The translations under genes were made by a program, and so were the position numbers. Below, in pieces: positions 9,371 through 17,367 of a stretch of 64,000 nucleotides of DNA. Within the stretch, counting starts at the first letter, position 1. Every line of letters begins with the position of its first letter. Under the pieces are notes generated by a model, which was given only the letters and a program-made list of their open reading frames with translations, was not told the DNA's origin and made no database searches. The stretch is from Methanobacteriaceae archaeon (GTDB lineage Archaea > Methanobacteriota > Methanobacteria > Methanobacteriales > Methanobacteriaceae): positions 62,001-126,000 of the forward strand of contig JAUSNX010000001.1 of assembly GCA_030656015.1 (NCBI GenBank), in the 5' to 3' direction.

Positions 9371-10963
9371 TTGACTTTTATTGAAATAAAGAATGTTAAT
9401 AAATCTTTCAATGACATTAAAACTCTGGTAAATATTAACCTGACCATTGAAGAAGGATCAGTAATAGGAATTCTAGGAAAAAGTGGTTCTGGGAAATCAG
9501 TTCTAATAAATATGCTGCGCGGAATGAAAGGTTACCAGCCAGATGATGGTCAAATAACCTATAATATTGCTTTATGTGCAGATTGTTTAAGGGTAGAACC
9601 ACCATCCATGGAAAACAAAAAATGCCAATGTGGTGGACAATTTAAAGCCAAAAGTGTTGATTTTTGGAACTGTGAAAGGCCACTATTTGCGGCTATAAGA
9701 CGCCGAATATCAATCATGCTCCAGCGAACCTTTGCATTATATGAAGACGATACCGTCATAGACAATGTCTTAAAGGCAATTGATACATCAGATGAAGAAA
9801 ACATTCCTAAGGCCATAGAACTGATTGAAACAGCCCAGATGACTCACCGAATAACTCATATAGCTCGTGATTTAAGTGGTGGGGAAAAACAAAGAGTTGT
9901 TCTAGCCAGGCAAATGGCCAAAGAACCTATGCTATTTTTAGCAGATGAACCAACAGGAACATTGGATCCCCAAACAGCAGAATTATTGCACGAAGCACTT
10001 CTAGAAGGCGTAAAAAACAAAGGGGAAACTATGGTCGTTTCTTCTCACTGGCCGGAAGTTATGAAAAAACTATCAGATTATGTAATATGGCTAGATAACG
10101 GCAAAATAATAGATGCTGGAAATCCAGAAACTGTTGTTCAAAGATTCATGGATACCGTACCATTACCTGATAAAAAAACGAACACTAGTATTGGTGAGCC
10201 TATTATAAAACTGGATAATGTGAAAAAACATTATTATTCCATTGAAAGAGGAGTAGTTAAGGCCGTGGATGGAGTGGATCTGGTAGTAAATGAAAGTGAA
10301 ATATACGGTATTGTGGGATTAAGTGGAGCCGGTAAAACCACACTTTCCAGAATCCTTTGTGGCCTAACTGAACCTAGTTCAGGAGATATAAATGTTAAAC
10401 TAGGTGAAAATTGGATTGATATGACTCAAAAGGGACCATTGGGAAGAGGAAGAATAACTCCATATATTGGACTACTTCACCAAGAATACAGTCTTTATCC
10501 TCACAAAAATATAATTCAAAACCTTACAGACTCCATTAGTTTGGAATTGCCTGCAGAATTTGGTAAAATAAAAGCTTTACATGTTCTCCATGCAGTAGGG
10601 TTTTCAGAAAATTATGCCCAATCTATGTTAAACAAGTATCCCGATGAGTTGAGTGGTGGGGAGCGACACCGAGTAGCACTGGCCCAGGTTTTGATAAAAG
10701 AACCTAAAATTATTGTACTTGACGAACCAACCGGTACCATGGACCCTATTACTAGAGTTCAGCTAACAGATTCTATTATTAAAGCAAGAAAAGAGTTAAA
10801 CCAGACATTTCTAATTATATCTCACGATATGGATTTTGTAATTGATGTCTGTGATGTAGCTTCCCTAATGAGGGGAGGAAAAATTCTAAAAACTGGCCAC
10901 CCCCAAGATATTATTAAAGATTTAACCATTAAAGAAAAAGAAAAAATGTTAAAAAATGATTGA
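9371..10963 (+). CDS. atwA: Methyl-coenzyme M reductase component A2 (twin ABC ATPase)
   Basis: About 530 residues with two ABC nucleotide-binding domains and no membrane segment. Domain 1 has Walker A GKSGSGKS, signature LSGGEKQR and Walker [13 protein letters not shown]. Domain 2 has [16 protein letters not shown] and [13 protein letters not shown] Cys-rich insert in domain 1 ([21 protein letters not shown]) is characteristic of AtwA. In methanogens AtwA takes part in the ATP-dependent reductive activation of methyl-coenzyme M reductase. The start TTG 9371 has GGTGAT four bases upstream and gives the usual [10 protein letters not shown]-terminus; the ATG at 9359 overlaps that ribosome site. 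Placement after the zinc-ribbon regulator suggests coupled control. Confidence 0.85.
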   Translation: MTFIEIKNVNKSFNDIKTLVNINLTIEEGSVIGILGKSGSGKSVLINMLRGMKGYQPDDGQITYNIALCADCLRVEPPSMENKKCQCGGQFKAKSVDFWNCERPLFAAIRRRISIMLQRTFALYEDDTVIDNVLKAIDTSDEENIPKAIELIETAQMTHRITHIARDLSGGEKQRVVLARQMAKEPMLFLADEPTGTLDPQTAELLHEALLEGVKNKGETMVVSSHWPEVMKKLSDYVIWLDNGKIIDAGNPETVVQRFMDTVPLPDKKTNTSIGEPIIKLDNVKKHYYSIERGVVKAVDGVDLVVNESEIYGIVGLSGAGKTTLSRILCGLTEPSSGDINVKLGENWIDMTQKGPLGRGRITPYIGLLHQEYSLYPHKNIIQNLTDSISLELPAEFGKIKALHVLHAVGFSENYAQSMLNKYPDELSGGERHRVALAQVLIKEPKIIVLDEPTGTMDPITRVQLTDSIIKARKELNQTFLIISHDMDFVIDVCDVASLMRGGKILKTGHPQDIIKDLTIKEKEKMLKND

Positions 10964-11006
10964 ACTTTTAATCAATTATTATTTAATTTATAGGTAGTGA
11001 TAATAT

Positions 11007-11090
11007 ATGTACAAACTATTTTTGGCCTTAATTGCTGTGGGAGTGATTATTTTCGTTTTAAAATACAATCCCACCAATAGATTCAATTAA
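11007..11090 (+). CDS. 27-residue membrane peptide downstream of atwA
   Basis: MYKLFLALIAVGVIIFVLKY then seven polar residues and a TAA. It forms one hydrophobic helix of about 17 residues with a lysine on each side. AGGTAGTGAT lies six bases before the ATG, matching the ribosome sites used elsewhere in the window. It is 43 bp after atwA with no obvious terminator between, so it is probably its last cistron. Function unknown; a membrane-anchoring or regulatory peptide is a guess. Confidence 0.6.
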   Translation: MYKLFLALIAVGVIIFVLKYNPTNRFN

Positions 11091-11487
11091 ATTAATTTTA
11101 CTTTACCTTTTTAATTTGTTTATAAATCTATATTTAAATATTAAAAATACTTTATTTCATTTTATCTTTTTAATTTGTTTATAAATCTATATTTAAATAT
11201 TAAAAAATCATTTAGAGCATAAAGTCAATTAGATCGTTTTTTGACATCTAGTTTTTGAAATTTTATTTGAATTTGTGCCAAGATTATTTAATTATAATTA
11301 ATATAATATTATTATAAATCCAAAAATTGGAATCTATTTATTATTGAACTAATTCTAGGAAACATTATTTTCAAATTATATTTAATTTGTACCTAATTTG
11401 TACCTAATTGTGAAATAATTACTTTAATATAATTCCAGAAAGAATTACTTAGAGTTTACTAATTAAGATAATAAAGGAGTTACGTAT
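11091..11487. other. Intergenic region with spaced direct repeat
   Basis: AT-rich region between the atwA unit and the ABC exporter. It holds the 41-bp direct repeat described separately, further duplicated short words (ACCTAATTTGT twice near 11391-11407) and no ORF I would support. The promoter of the exporter should lie at its right end. Confidence 0.5.
11107..11206 (+). repeat. 41-bp direct repeat, 59-bp period
   Basis: Bases 11107-11147 and 11166-11206 are identical, and the five bases upstream match with one difference. The unit starts CTTTTTAATTTGTTTATAAA and contains TATA-like words. This is a recent tandem duplication of a promoter- or terminator-like segment. Confidence 0.9.
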
Positions 11488-12627
11488 ATGAATTATTTAG
11501 GGTTAATATTAAAAAATCCATTTAGAAATAAAACCCGAAGCGCCTTGGCTATTGTGGGTATAGCTATTGGTATTGCCACCATTGTGGCTTTAGGACTGGT
11601 AACTAGCGGCCTCCAGGCATCCACTGAAACAACATTAAAAGCAGGTTCGGCTGAAATAACTGTTACCAAAACTGGTTCTAACAGTTTTCAATCAACCGGA
11701 GGCAGTATTGACGAATCTAAAGCCAATGATCTTTTGAAAATTAGTGGAGTCAAACAAACAGCAGGAATATTAAAGGCCAATGCCAATATCTCAGGTGCTT
11801 CAATGGGGCCCGGCGGTGGATTTACGGTGAATGGTATTGAAAAAAGTAAATTAAGTCTGGTGGGAGTAAGTAGTGTAAATGGATCAGTATTTAATGAAAA
11901 TGCCAATGAAATAATTTTAGGAAAGACCGCAGCAGATAGTCTAAATAAATCTGTGGGAGACAGTATCGATATTTTTGGAGTGAAATTCAAGATTACTGGA
12001 ATATTTGAAACTGGAAATTTCATGTCAGATGCGGGGGCTTATGTATCCTTAAGTAAACTACAGAATCTTACCAGTAATGATAATAAAATAACTGCTATAT
12101 CCGTAAAAGTTACTGACAATGCCAATGTAACTGAAGTAAGTAACAGAATTGCAGATAAATATCCAAATGAATTAACAACATCGACCGCTGCTGATCAGGC
12201 AAATCGAGTAAATGATGCTTTAGGCTACATTGACACCGCCACCTGGGCAATTTCACTACTGGCCATACTCATTGGTGGGGTGGGAGTTATTAACACCATG
12301 ATCATGTCAGTTTATGAACGAACCCGTGAAATCGGTGTTTTAAAAGCGGTAGGGTGGAGAAGTCGTAGAATATTAGGTATGATTTTAGGAGAATCCATTG
12401 TACTCACTTTAGTTGCTGGTACGGTAGGTACCATAGTCGGAATTGTGGGCGTAAATATTCTACTTGCATATTCTGCTAGTTTCGGTACTATGATTAACCC
12501 AGTTTATTCACTTGACCTATTTTTAAGAGCCTATGGAGTAGCATTCTTGGTAGGTATCATTGGTGGAATATATCCTGCCTACCGGGCATCAAAATTAGCA
12601 CCAACTGAGGCGTTGCGCTATGAATAA
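11488..12627 (+). CDS. MacB/FtsX-type ABC transporter permease
   Basis: 379 residues. The N-terminal helix at about 15-38 (ALAIVGIAIGIATIVALGL) is followed by a large extracytoplasmic MacB-like periplasmic core domain (about 40-245), then three helices in the FtsX domain carrying NTMIMSVYERTREIGVLKAVG, the typical ATPase-contact segment. The C-terminus is YPAYRASKLAPTEALRYE, a family hallmark. It exports peptides, lipoproteins or drugs in other organisms; the substrate here is unknown. The start ATG is preceded by AAAGGAG. The stop overlaps the downstream ATPase start by 8 bp. Confidence 0.92.
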   Translation: MNYLGLILKNPFRNKTRSALAIVGIAIGIATIVALGLVTSGLQASTETTLKAGSAEITVTKTGSNSFQSTGGSIDESKANDLLKISGVKQTAGILKANANISGASMGPGGGFTVNGIEKSKLSLVGVSSVNGSVFNENANEIILGKTAADSLNKSVGDSIDIFGVKFKITGIFETGNFMSDAGAYVSLSKLQNLTSNDNKITAISVKVTDNANVTEVSNRIADKYPNELTTSTAADQANRVNDALGYIDTATWAISLLAILIGGVGVINTMIMSVYERTREIGVLKAVGWRSRRILGMILGESIVLTLVAGTVGTIVGIVGVNILLAYSASFGTMINPVYSLDLFLRAYGVAFLVGIIGGIYPAYRASKLAPTEALRYE

Positions 12628-13420
12628 TCAAAACAATACGGATTCTAATATTGGAAAAAATGAAAAAACACATTCTAATCCAGAAAATCAAAACAATGAA
12701 GATTCTAATATTAGAGAAAATCAAAAAACACATTCTAATCCAGAAAATATTATAGAAATACAAAACCTTAAAAAAAGCTATGATGATGGTAAAATAAAGG
12801 CCCTGAATGGAATAGATTTGGAAATAAAAAAAGGAGAGTTTGTTTCCATAATAGGACCGTCTGGTTCTGGAAAATCTACCCTTTTAAATATGATTGGAGC
12901 TTTGGATGTTGCGGATGAAGGTTCTATTAATGTGGCCGGTATTGATTTAACTAAAAACAAAGATTTAAGCAGATTTAGATCTGAAGAAATTGGATTTGTA
13001 TTCCAGCTACACAACTTGATTCCCAATTTAACAGCCAAAGAAAATGTGGAAATACCCATGCTAGAAACTGCATTTTCTAGTAAAGCCATGGAAGAAAGAG
13101 CTATAAGTCTTTTAAAATCTGTGGACTTGCCGGATAAGCTCGATCAAAAGCCCACCAAACTTTCAGGTGGACAAAGACAGAGAGTGGCCATTGCCCGCGC
13201 ACTGGTTAATCACCCATCTATTATATTGGCCGATGAACCTACCGGTTCTCTGGATTCGAAAACAGGAGACATAATACTGGATCTTATAAAAGACCTTCAT
13301 CAAAAGGAAAATGTGACTCTGGTACTGGTAACCCACGAACCATATGTGGCCAATATGGCAGATAGAATTATTACTGTGCGTGATGGAAAAATAAAGGAAG
13401 AAAAAGCGAATTTGAAATAA
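12620..13420 (+). CDS. MacB/LolD-type ABC transporter ATPase
   Basis: 266 residues. A polar N-terminal extension of about 43 residues precedes a standard ABC domain with Walker A GPSGSGKST, Q-loop FVFQLHNLIPNL, signature LSGGQRQRVAIARA and Walker B IILADEPTGSLD followed by a THE switch segment. It is the partner of the permease, with which it overlaps by 8 bp. The N-terminal extension is an internal duplication (see repeat at 12626) and is not part of the family fold. Confidence 0.93.
   Translation: MNNQNNTDSNIGKNEKTHSNPENQNNEDSNIRENQKTHSNPENIIEIQNLKKSYDDGKIKALNGIDLEIKKGEFVSIIGPSGSGKSTLLNMIGALDVADEGSINVAGIDLTKNKDLSRFRSEEIGFVFQLHNLIPNLTAKENVEIPMLETAFSSKAMEERAISLLKSVDLPDKLDQKPTKLSGGQRQRVAIARALVNHPSIILADEPTGSLDSKTGDIILDLIKDLHQKENVTLVLVTHEPYVANMADRIITVRDGKIKEEKANLK
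12626..12745 (+). repeat. 60-bp tandem duplication inside the ABC ATPase gene
   Basis: Two 60-bp units (12626-12685, 12686-12745) differ at only a few positions. Each encodes a 20-residue Asn/Glu-rich unit carrying DSNI and KTHSNPEN. The copies are in frame, so the duplication lengthens the disordered N-terminus without breaking the gene. Confidence 0.9.
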
Positions 13421-13552
13421 TAATTTTTTAAATTTCTTTTCTTATATTTTTAAATTAAATTAGATAATATAATATAGAATCGGTAATTATATTCACTGAA
13501 GCACCTAAAATATTATAATAATTTTATATTTCTACATCTTAAAGGGATACAA

Positions 13553-13840
13553 ATGAAAAAAGTGCTCTGGTGGTTAATTCTTGGTACAAGAGGTGGAATT
13601 AATCGTGCCAAGATAATTAAAAAATTAAATGAACGACCATATAACGCACATCAGCTTGCTGAGTTATTAGATGTTAATTATCGAACTATAAGACATCATA
13701 TGAAAATTTTAGAGGACAGTGCAGTTGTCCAATCATCAGGGGCCAAATATGGTAAAATGTATTTCCTCTCTGAGAAAATGGAAAACAATTATAATGAATT
13801 TGAAGCAGTTTGGAATCAAATAAAAGAAGCTGAAAAATAA
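13553..13840 (+). CDS. Winged-helix (ArsR-like) transcriptional regulator
   Basis: 95 residues. RAKIIKKLNERPYNAHQLAELL, then DVNYRTIRHHMKIL as recognition helix and a VVQSSGAKYGKMYFLS wing form a typical archaeal winged helix. No ligand-binding cysteines are visible. AAAGGGAT precedes the ATG. It is followed 93 bp later by a small three- or four-helix membrane protein, a pairing seen in archaea where the membrane protein may act as the sensor. Target unknown. Confidence 0.85.
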   Translation: MKKVLWWLILGTRGGINRAKIIKKLNERPYNAHQLAELLDVNYRTIRHHMKILEDSAVVQSSGAKYGKMYFLSEKMENNYNEFEAVWNQIKEAEK

Positions 13841-13933
13841 ATTACATTATAATATTTGAAAGCAGTATTGGAATCAAATAAAATACGTAACAAATTAATT
13901 TAAAAAAATTAATTAAATATTCAAGTGATTAAA

Positions 13934-14233
13934 ATGGCCGCAGAACTATTAGGATTATCTGGAATTAAACTTTTATCTATTGTAATAATAATAGCAAATA
14001 TAGGGCTTGCCGGTGGCCTATTGTATCTATATATAAAAAGCTACAATCAAATAAAAATAGGTTTTACCGTAGGACTTATTCTATTTGCATTTTTGTTAAT
14101 GATTAAAAATTTGGCCACTATAATACTTATACTAACCGATAGTTCTGCTATTATGGATAAACCCTATTATGTGGGAGATATCATCGAATTGATAGCCCTA
14201 ACTATTTTATTAAAAGTTACCTGGGATTATTAA
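13934..14233 (+). CDS. Small membrane protein next to ArsR-like regulator
   Basis: 99 residues with three hydrophobic helices (about 10-33, 43-68, 80-97) and little soluble sequence. The start ATG 13934 has AAGTGAT four bases upstream; the GTG at 13925 is part of that ribosome site. Probably co-transcribed with the winged-helix gene before it. I do not recognise a named family with certainty. Confidence 0.7.
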   Translation: MAAELLGLSGIKLLSIVIIIANIGLAGGLLYLYIKSYNQIKIGFTVGLILFAFLLMIKNLATIILILTDSSAIMDKPYYVGDIIELIALTILLKVTWDY

Positions 14234-14365
14234 TTGTTATATCTTAAATGATTGCTTAATAAACAATTAATTACAAAAAATAATTTTAGGTATAGATAAT
14301 TATCAAATAAATTAAAATAAAAAAATTGTAATTAATTTACAGTAAATATACTAATTTTTAGATAA

Positions 14366-14692
14366 TTATAATTCAATAAAAATAGAATCCTCTTCAATAA
14401 TAACATCATATCTATTCAAATCTGATGCCTCGCCTGTTAAAAATTTCATTAAGGTAGATACATTTTTAAAGACTTTACCAGTAGTAACATCGTACTGAGT
14501 TCCGTGCACTGGGCAAATGACTAAGTTCTTGCTTAATTTTCCATCAGGTAAATATCCTCCCCTATGAGTACAAATAGCATCAACAGCATGGAAATTTCCA
14601 TCAACATTAGCTATTAAAATCTGTTTTTCCTGAACTGAAAACCCTTTCATAGTGCCTTCTGAAATATCCTTTAATTCACATAACTTTTCCAT
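14366..14692 (-). CDS. Rieske-type [2Fe-2S] ferredoxin-like protein
   Basis: 108 residues forming one Rieske domain. Both cluster-binding boxes are intact: CTHRGG (about 42-47) and CPVHGTQYD (about 61-69), giving two Cys and two His ligands. It resembles the small Rieske ferredoxins (NirD/BphF-like) that pass electrons to oxygenases or reductases; no such partner is adjacent. GGGGCGT lies shortly before the ATG. It is convergent with the small membrane protein gene. Confidence 0.93.
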   Translation of the reverse strand: MEKLCELKDISEGTMKGFSVQEKQILIANVDGNFHAVDAICTHRGGYLPDGKLSKNLVICPVHGTQYDVTTGKVFKNVSTLMKFLTGEASDLNRYDVIIEEDSIFIEL

Positions 14693-15019
14693 TTTAACGC
14701 CCCTTAAATTTATTCTAACAAAAACCTCAATAAATTTATTATTTAGATTTTAAAACCGGATTTAATTAATATTTCTTATTTAAACTATTTAAATATTATA
14801 AATTGAAATATTATCTTTTTAACGAGTATAATTAAACCAGCCACAGTATTTTCATCCTTATTCTAAAACTAAAATAATATTCAATTTTTCAATTAAAATC
14901 ATAAATCTATATATCCTCTAAAATTCAAATTATAAACATCAACAAATTTCACTAGTGTATATTAAACCATGTGTTTAGAATTACATCAAAAGTAGATTTT
15001 GTTGATCGGAGGAGATATA
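14693..15019. other. Divergent intergenic region
   Basis: AT-rich spacer between the Rieske gene (left, reverse) and the transglutaminase gene (right, forward), so it must hold both promoters. No clear palindrome or repeat stands out. Confidence 0.45.
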
Positions 15020-16315
15020 ATCTCGCGAAAAATGCAGATGGCAATTGTAATAGCAATATGCATCGCTTTTTCTTGTTCCAGCACCATATATGCCCAAGAT
15101 ATAAATCAATCAATAACCAGTGATAACACCTCTTATGAATTAGTTAGTAATAACAGTTCAATAGGAGATAATTCGACAGAAATGAATCAAAATCAAATAC
15201 TTGTCGATACATCGAATAACACCAAGAACAATTCCACCGAACATGAAGAAGCAGACGTTGTAAATAATGAATCAAAACGTCCAAATTCAACCTCCCTAAA
15301 TAATAACTCTGCAAAAGAAGATATAAAAGCAGCAGGAACCACCAACAGTAAATATTCAGCGAAGTTCGACCTTAAAAGCATTAAAAATGCTGCATCAAAG
15401 GTCAGAGTGTACATCGAAAACAACCATAAACTACCTGGCTATGTAGTTATCTCAAACTACAATTTAACCATGAGTGAATTCCTTTACTTGCTGGCAAAAG
15501 GAATAACTCAGATCAATAGTGGAAAAACCACAAGCATAACTCTCAAAAGTGTATCTGCTGCCAGTAACCCAAATGGAAATTCAAAAGTAGGCGTTCTCTA
15601 TAAATCAGCTTACCTAACCTTAGCTAGTAAAGTGGCCAACTATATAGAAAATAATAGAAGAGCACCAAATTACGCAAGTAGCTCACTAGGAAATATTCAG
15701 TATCAACGACTAATTTACACCATGTCAAAAATCCTGAACTTCCAGGCAACAAAAGGATATCTACCTAAATATGTTTCCCTAACCAGTATCAGCATTTCCG
15801 GTTCTAGCAACACCGGTGAGATTGGTATTAGTAATGTAAATGATGCATATAATGGTGAAATCCTTTCCAATTACCTGAAGTCCACCTCGAATTGTCAGGT
15901 TACCAATTCCCAGATTAGTGCATTATCGGCTTCCATCACTAAAGGATTAAGTTCCAAGTGGAGTAAAGCCTCAGCAATCTTTAACTGGGTACGGAACAAC
16001 CTCAATTACAGTTTCTACTACAATACTAAATACGGAGCAGTACAAACTCTACAACTAAAAAAAGGAAATTGCGTAGACCACAGCCATTTATTAATTTCTC
16101 TAGCAAGGACAGCAGGGATTCCATCTCGATATGTGCATGGATCAACTGTATTCAATAGTGGAACAACTTACGGCCATGTTTGGGCCCAACTCTATATAAA
16201 TGGAGTATGGTATGCGGCAGATGCTATAAGTTATAGTAATAGTTTGGGTGTTATAAAGAATTGGAACACCTCATCAGTTACTATTAAAAATAAATATGCA
16301 GAGCTACCTTTCTAA
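15020..16315 (+). CDS. Secreted pseudomurein-binding transglutaminase-like peptidase
   Basis: About 431 residues. A signal peptide is followed by a low-complexity Asn/Ser/Thr linker, then two pseudomurein-binding repeats (YIENNHKLPGYVVISN... and YIENNRRAPNYASS...), then a transglutaminase-like catalytic domain. Its Cys-His-Asp triad is visible as KKGNCVDHSHL, YGHVWAQL and WYAADAI. This is the layout of pseudomurein endoisopeptidases (PeiW/PeiP class) that cut cell-wall cross-links. Here it is probably a host autolysin, since no phage genes adjoin it. GGAGGAGAT (15008-15016) points to a start at ATC 15020, which keeps the basic SRK before the hydrophobic core; ATG 15032 is the canonical alternative. 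A hairpin terminator follows. Confidence 0.88.
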   Translation: MSRKMQMAIVIAICIAFSCSSTIYAQDINQSITSDNTSYELVSNNSSIGDNSTEMNQNQILVDTSNNTKNNSTEHEEADVVNNESKRPNSTSLNNNSAKEDIKAAGTTNSKYSAKFDLKSIKNAASKVRVYIENNHKLPGYVVISNYNLTMSEFLYLLAKGITQINSGKTTSITLKSVSAASNPNGNSKVGVLYKSAYLTLASKVANYIENNRRAPNYASSSLGNIQYQRLIYTMSKILNFQATKGYLPKYVSLTSISISGSSNTGEIGISNVNDAYNGEILSNYLKSTSNCQVTNSQISALSASITKGLSSKWSKASAIFNWVRNNLNYSFYYNTKYGAVQTLQLKKGNCVDHSHLLISLARTAGIPSRYVHGSTVFNSGTTYGHVWAQLYINGVWYAADAISYSNSLGVIKNWNTSSVTIKNKYAELPF

Positions 16316-16336
16316 AAGAAAAGCGTGTATAAAAGT

Positions 16337-16380
16337 CCCCATTTTAATTTTTAATGTGGGGTTTTTATTTTTTATTTTTT
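16337..16380 (+). terminator. Hairpin plus T-tract terminator
   Basis: CCCCA (16337-16341) pairs with TGGGG (16357-16361) and is followed at once by a long T-rich run. It lies just after the transglutaminase stop. Confidence 0.6.
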
Positions 16381-16474
16381 TTGGCTAATTTTTAAAAATT
16401 TGTAAATTAATTATCTCATTTAAAAGTTAATTAGCTCATATTTTTATAATTAATACTTTATTTTTATTAAAAAA

Positions 16475-16505
<31 letters not shown>

Positions 16506-16580
16506 AGATAAAAATAAATGATAGTTTATCATATTCATTAATATCTACTATATTTTAAAAATACAAAGTTTTTGATTAAA

Positions 16581-17300
16581 ATGAGTTTTACAAATCCCTC
16601 TGTCAAGAATATAAGTGCCTGGAAGAAAAATCTTCTAAAATTAATGCGCATTTTTATCCTAATTATGGGAATCACAATAGTCATTTTTGGAGTAGGTGGG
16701 ATTAAAGTATTTGGTATAATGGCCCTAATCGCACTTTTAATTATTTATTTACCCAATTTTTTAAACCCACAACACAAGCAGGTTATTCCTGTCGAAGTGG
16801 AAATAATGTTTTTAGTAGTGGTTACTCTAGAATATGTTTTAGGAAATACTTTCGGCCTTTACGGTAAAATACCACACTATGATGATTTTATGCACCTTAC
16901 AGTTCCGTTAATGGTTTCTTTGATTGGAATGATGTTCTTATATACTGCATACATCTATGGAAAAATAAGGGCCAGTCTGGCATTAATGGCTTGTTTAATC
17001 ATTCTCATAACCATAGGAATAGGTGGAATACTTGAAATGGTAGAATATTCCTATGATAACTTTATTTATTCCCATATAAGCCAGGTACTTCCTACTGGCC
17101 TTACTCAAGGTTCTTTAACTCAGAATCCTTTAGATGATACGATGAGTGATCTTTTTACTGATGCTTTAGGTGGAATCATAGGTGCCTTAATTGGAATCTT
17201 TTTTATAAGGCGTGCTGAGAAAAAAGGCCAGTGCATAGAATGGGTAGATGAATTTGCTGAATTAGAAGGTTTAAAAAAAGATAATAATGAATTAGATTAG
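16581..17300 (+). CDS. YjdF/DUF2238-like multi-pass membrane protein
   Basis: 239 residues with about six hydrophobic helices. The motifs YDDFMHLTVPL and NPLDDTMSDLFTDALGG, each with acidic or His residues within or next to a membrane helix, are characteristic of the YjdF (DUF2238) family, whose role is not known. The start ATG 16581 is preferred over TTG 16572 by its spacing from TTTGAT. The downstream histidine kinase is convergent. Confidence 0.75.
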   Translation: MSFTNPSVKNISAWKKNLLKLMRIFILIMGITIVIFGVGGIKVFGIMALIALLIIYLPNFLNPQHKQVIPVEVEIMFLVVVTLEYVLGNTFGLYGKIPHYDDFMHLTVPLMVSLIGMMFLYTAYIYGKIRASLALMACLIILITIGIGGILEMVEYSYDNFIYSHISQVLPTGLTQGSLTQNPLDDTMSDLFTDALGGIIGALIGIFFIRRAEKKGQCIEWVDEFAELEGLKKDNNELD

Positions 17301-17367
17301 AATTGGAATATAATAAATCAAATTATAACGCCCACTATTTAAGGAATATTATTGAAACCATGAACAA

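Noticed and set aside
14999-15031. TTG 14999 as start of the pseudomurein-binding peptidase
   Set aside because: This start lies upstream of the strong GGAGGAGAT site, which would then be inside the coding region.
15020-16315. Prophage endolysin
   Set aside because: The enzyme type is shared with archaeal virus lysins, but no structural, integrase or terminase gene is nearby and a signal peptide fits a host wall enzyme better.
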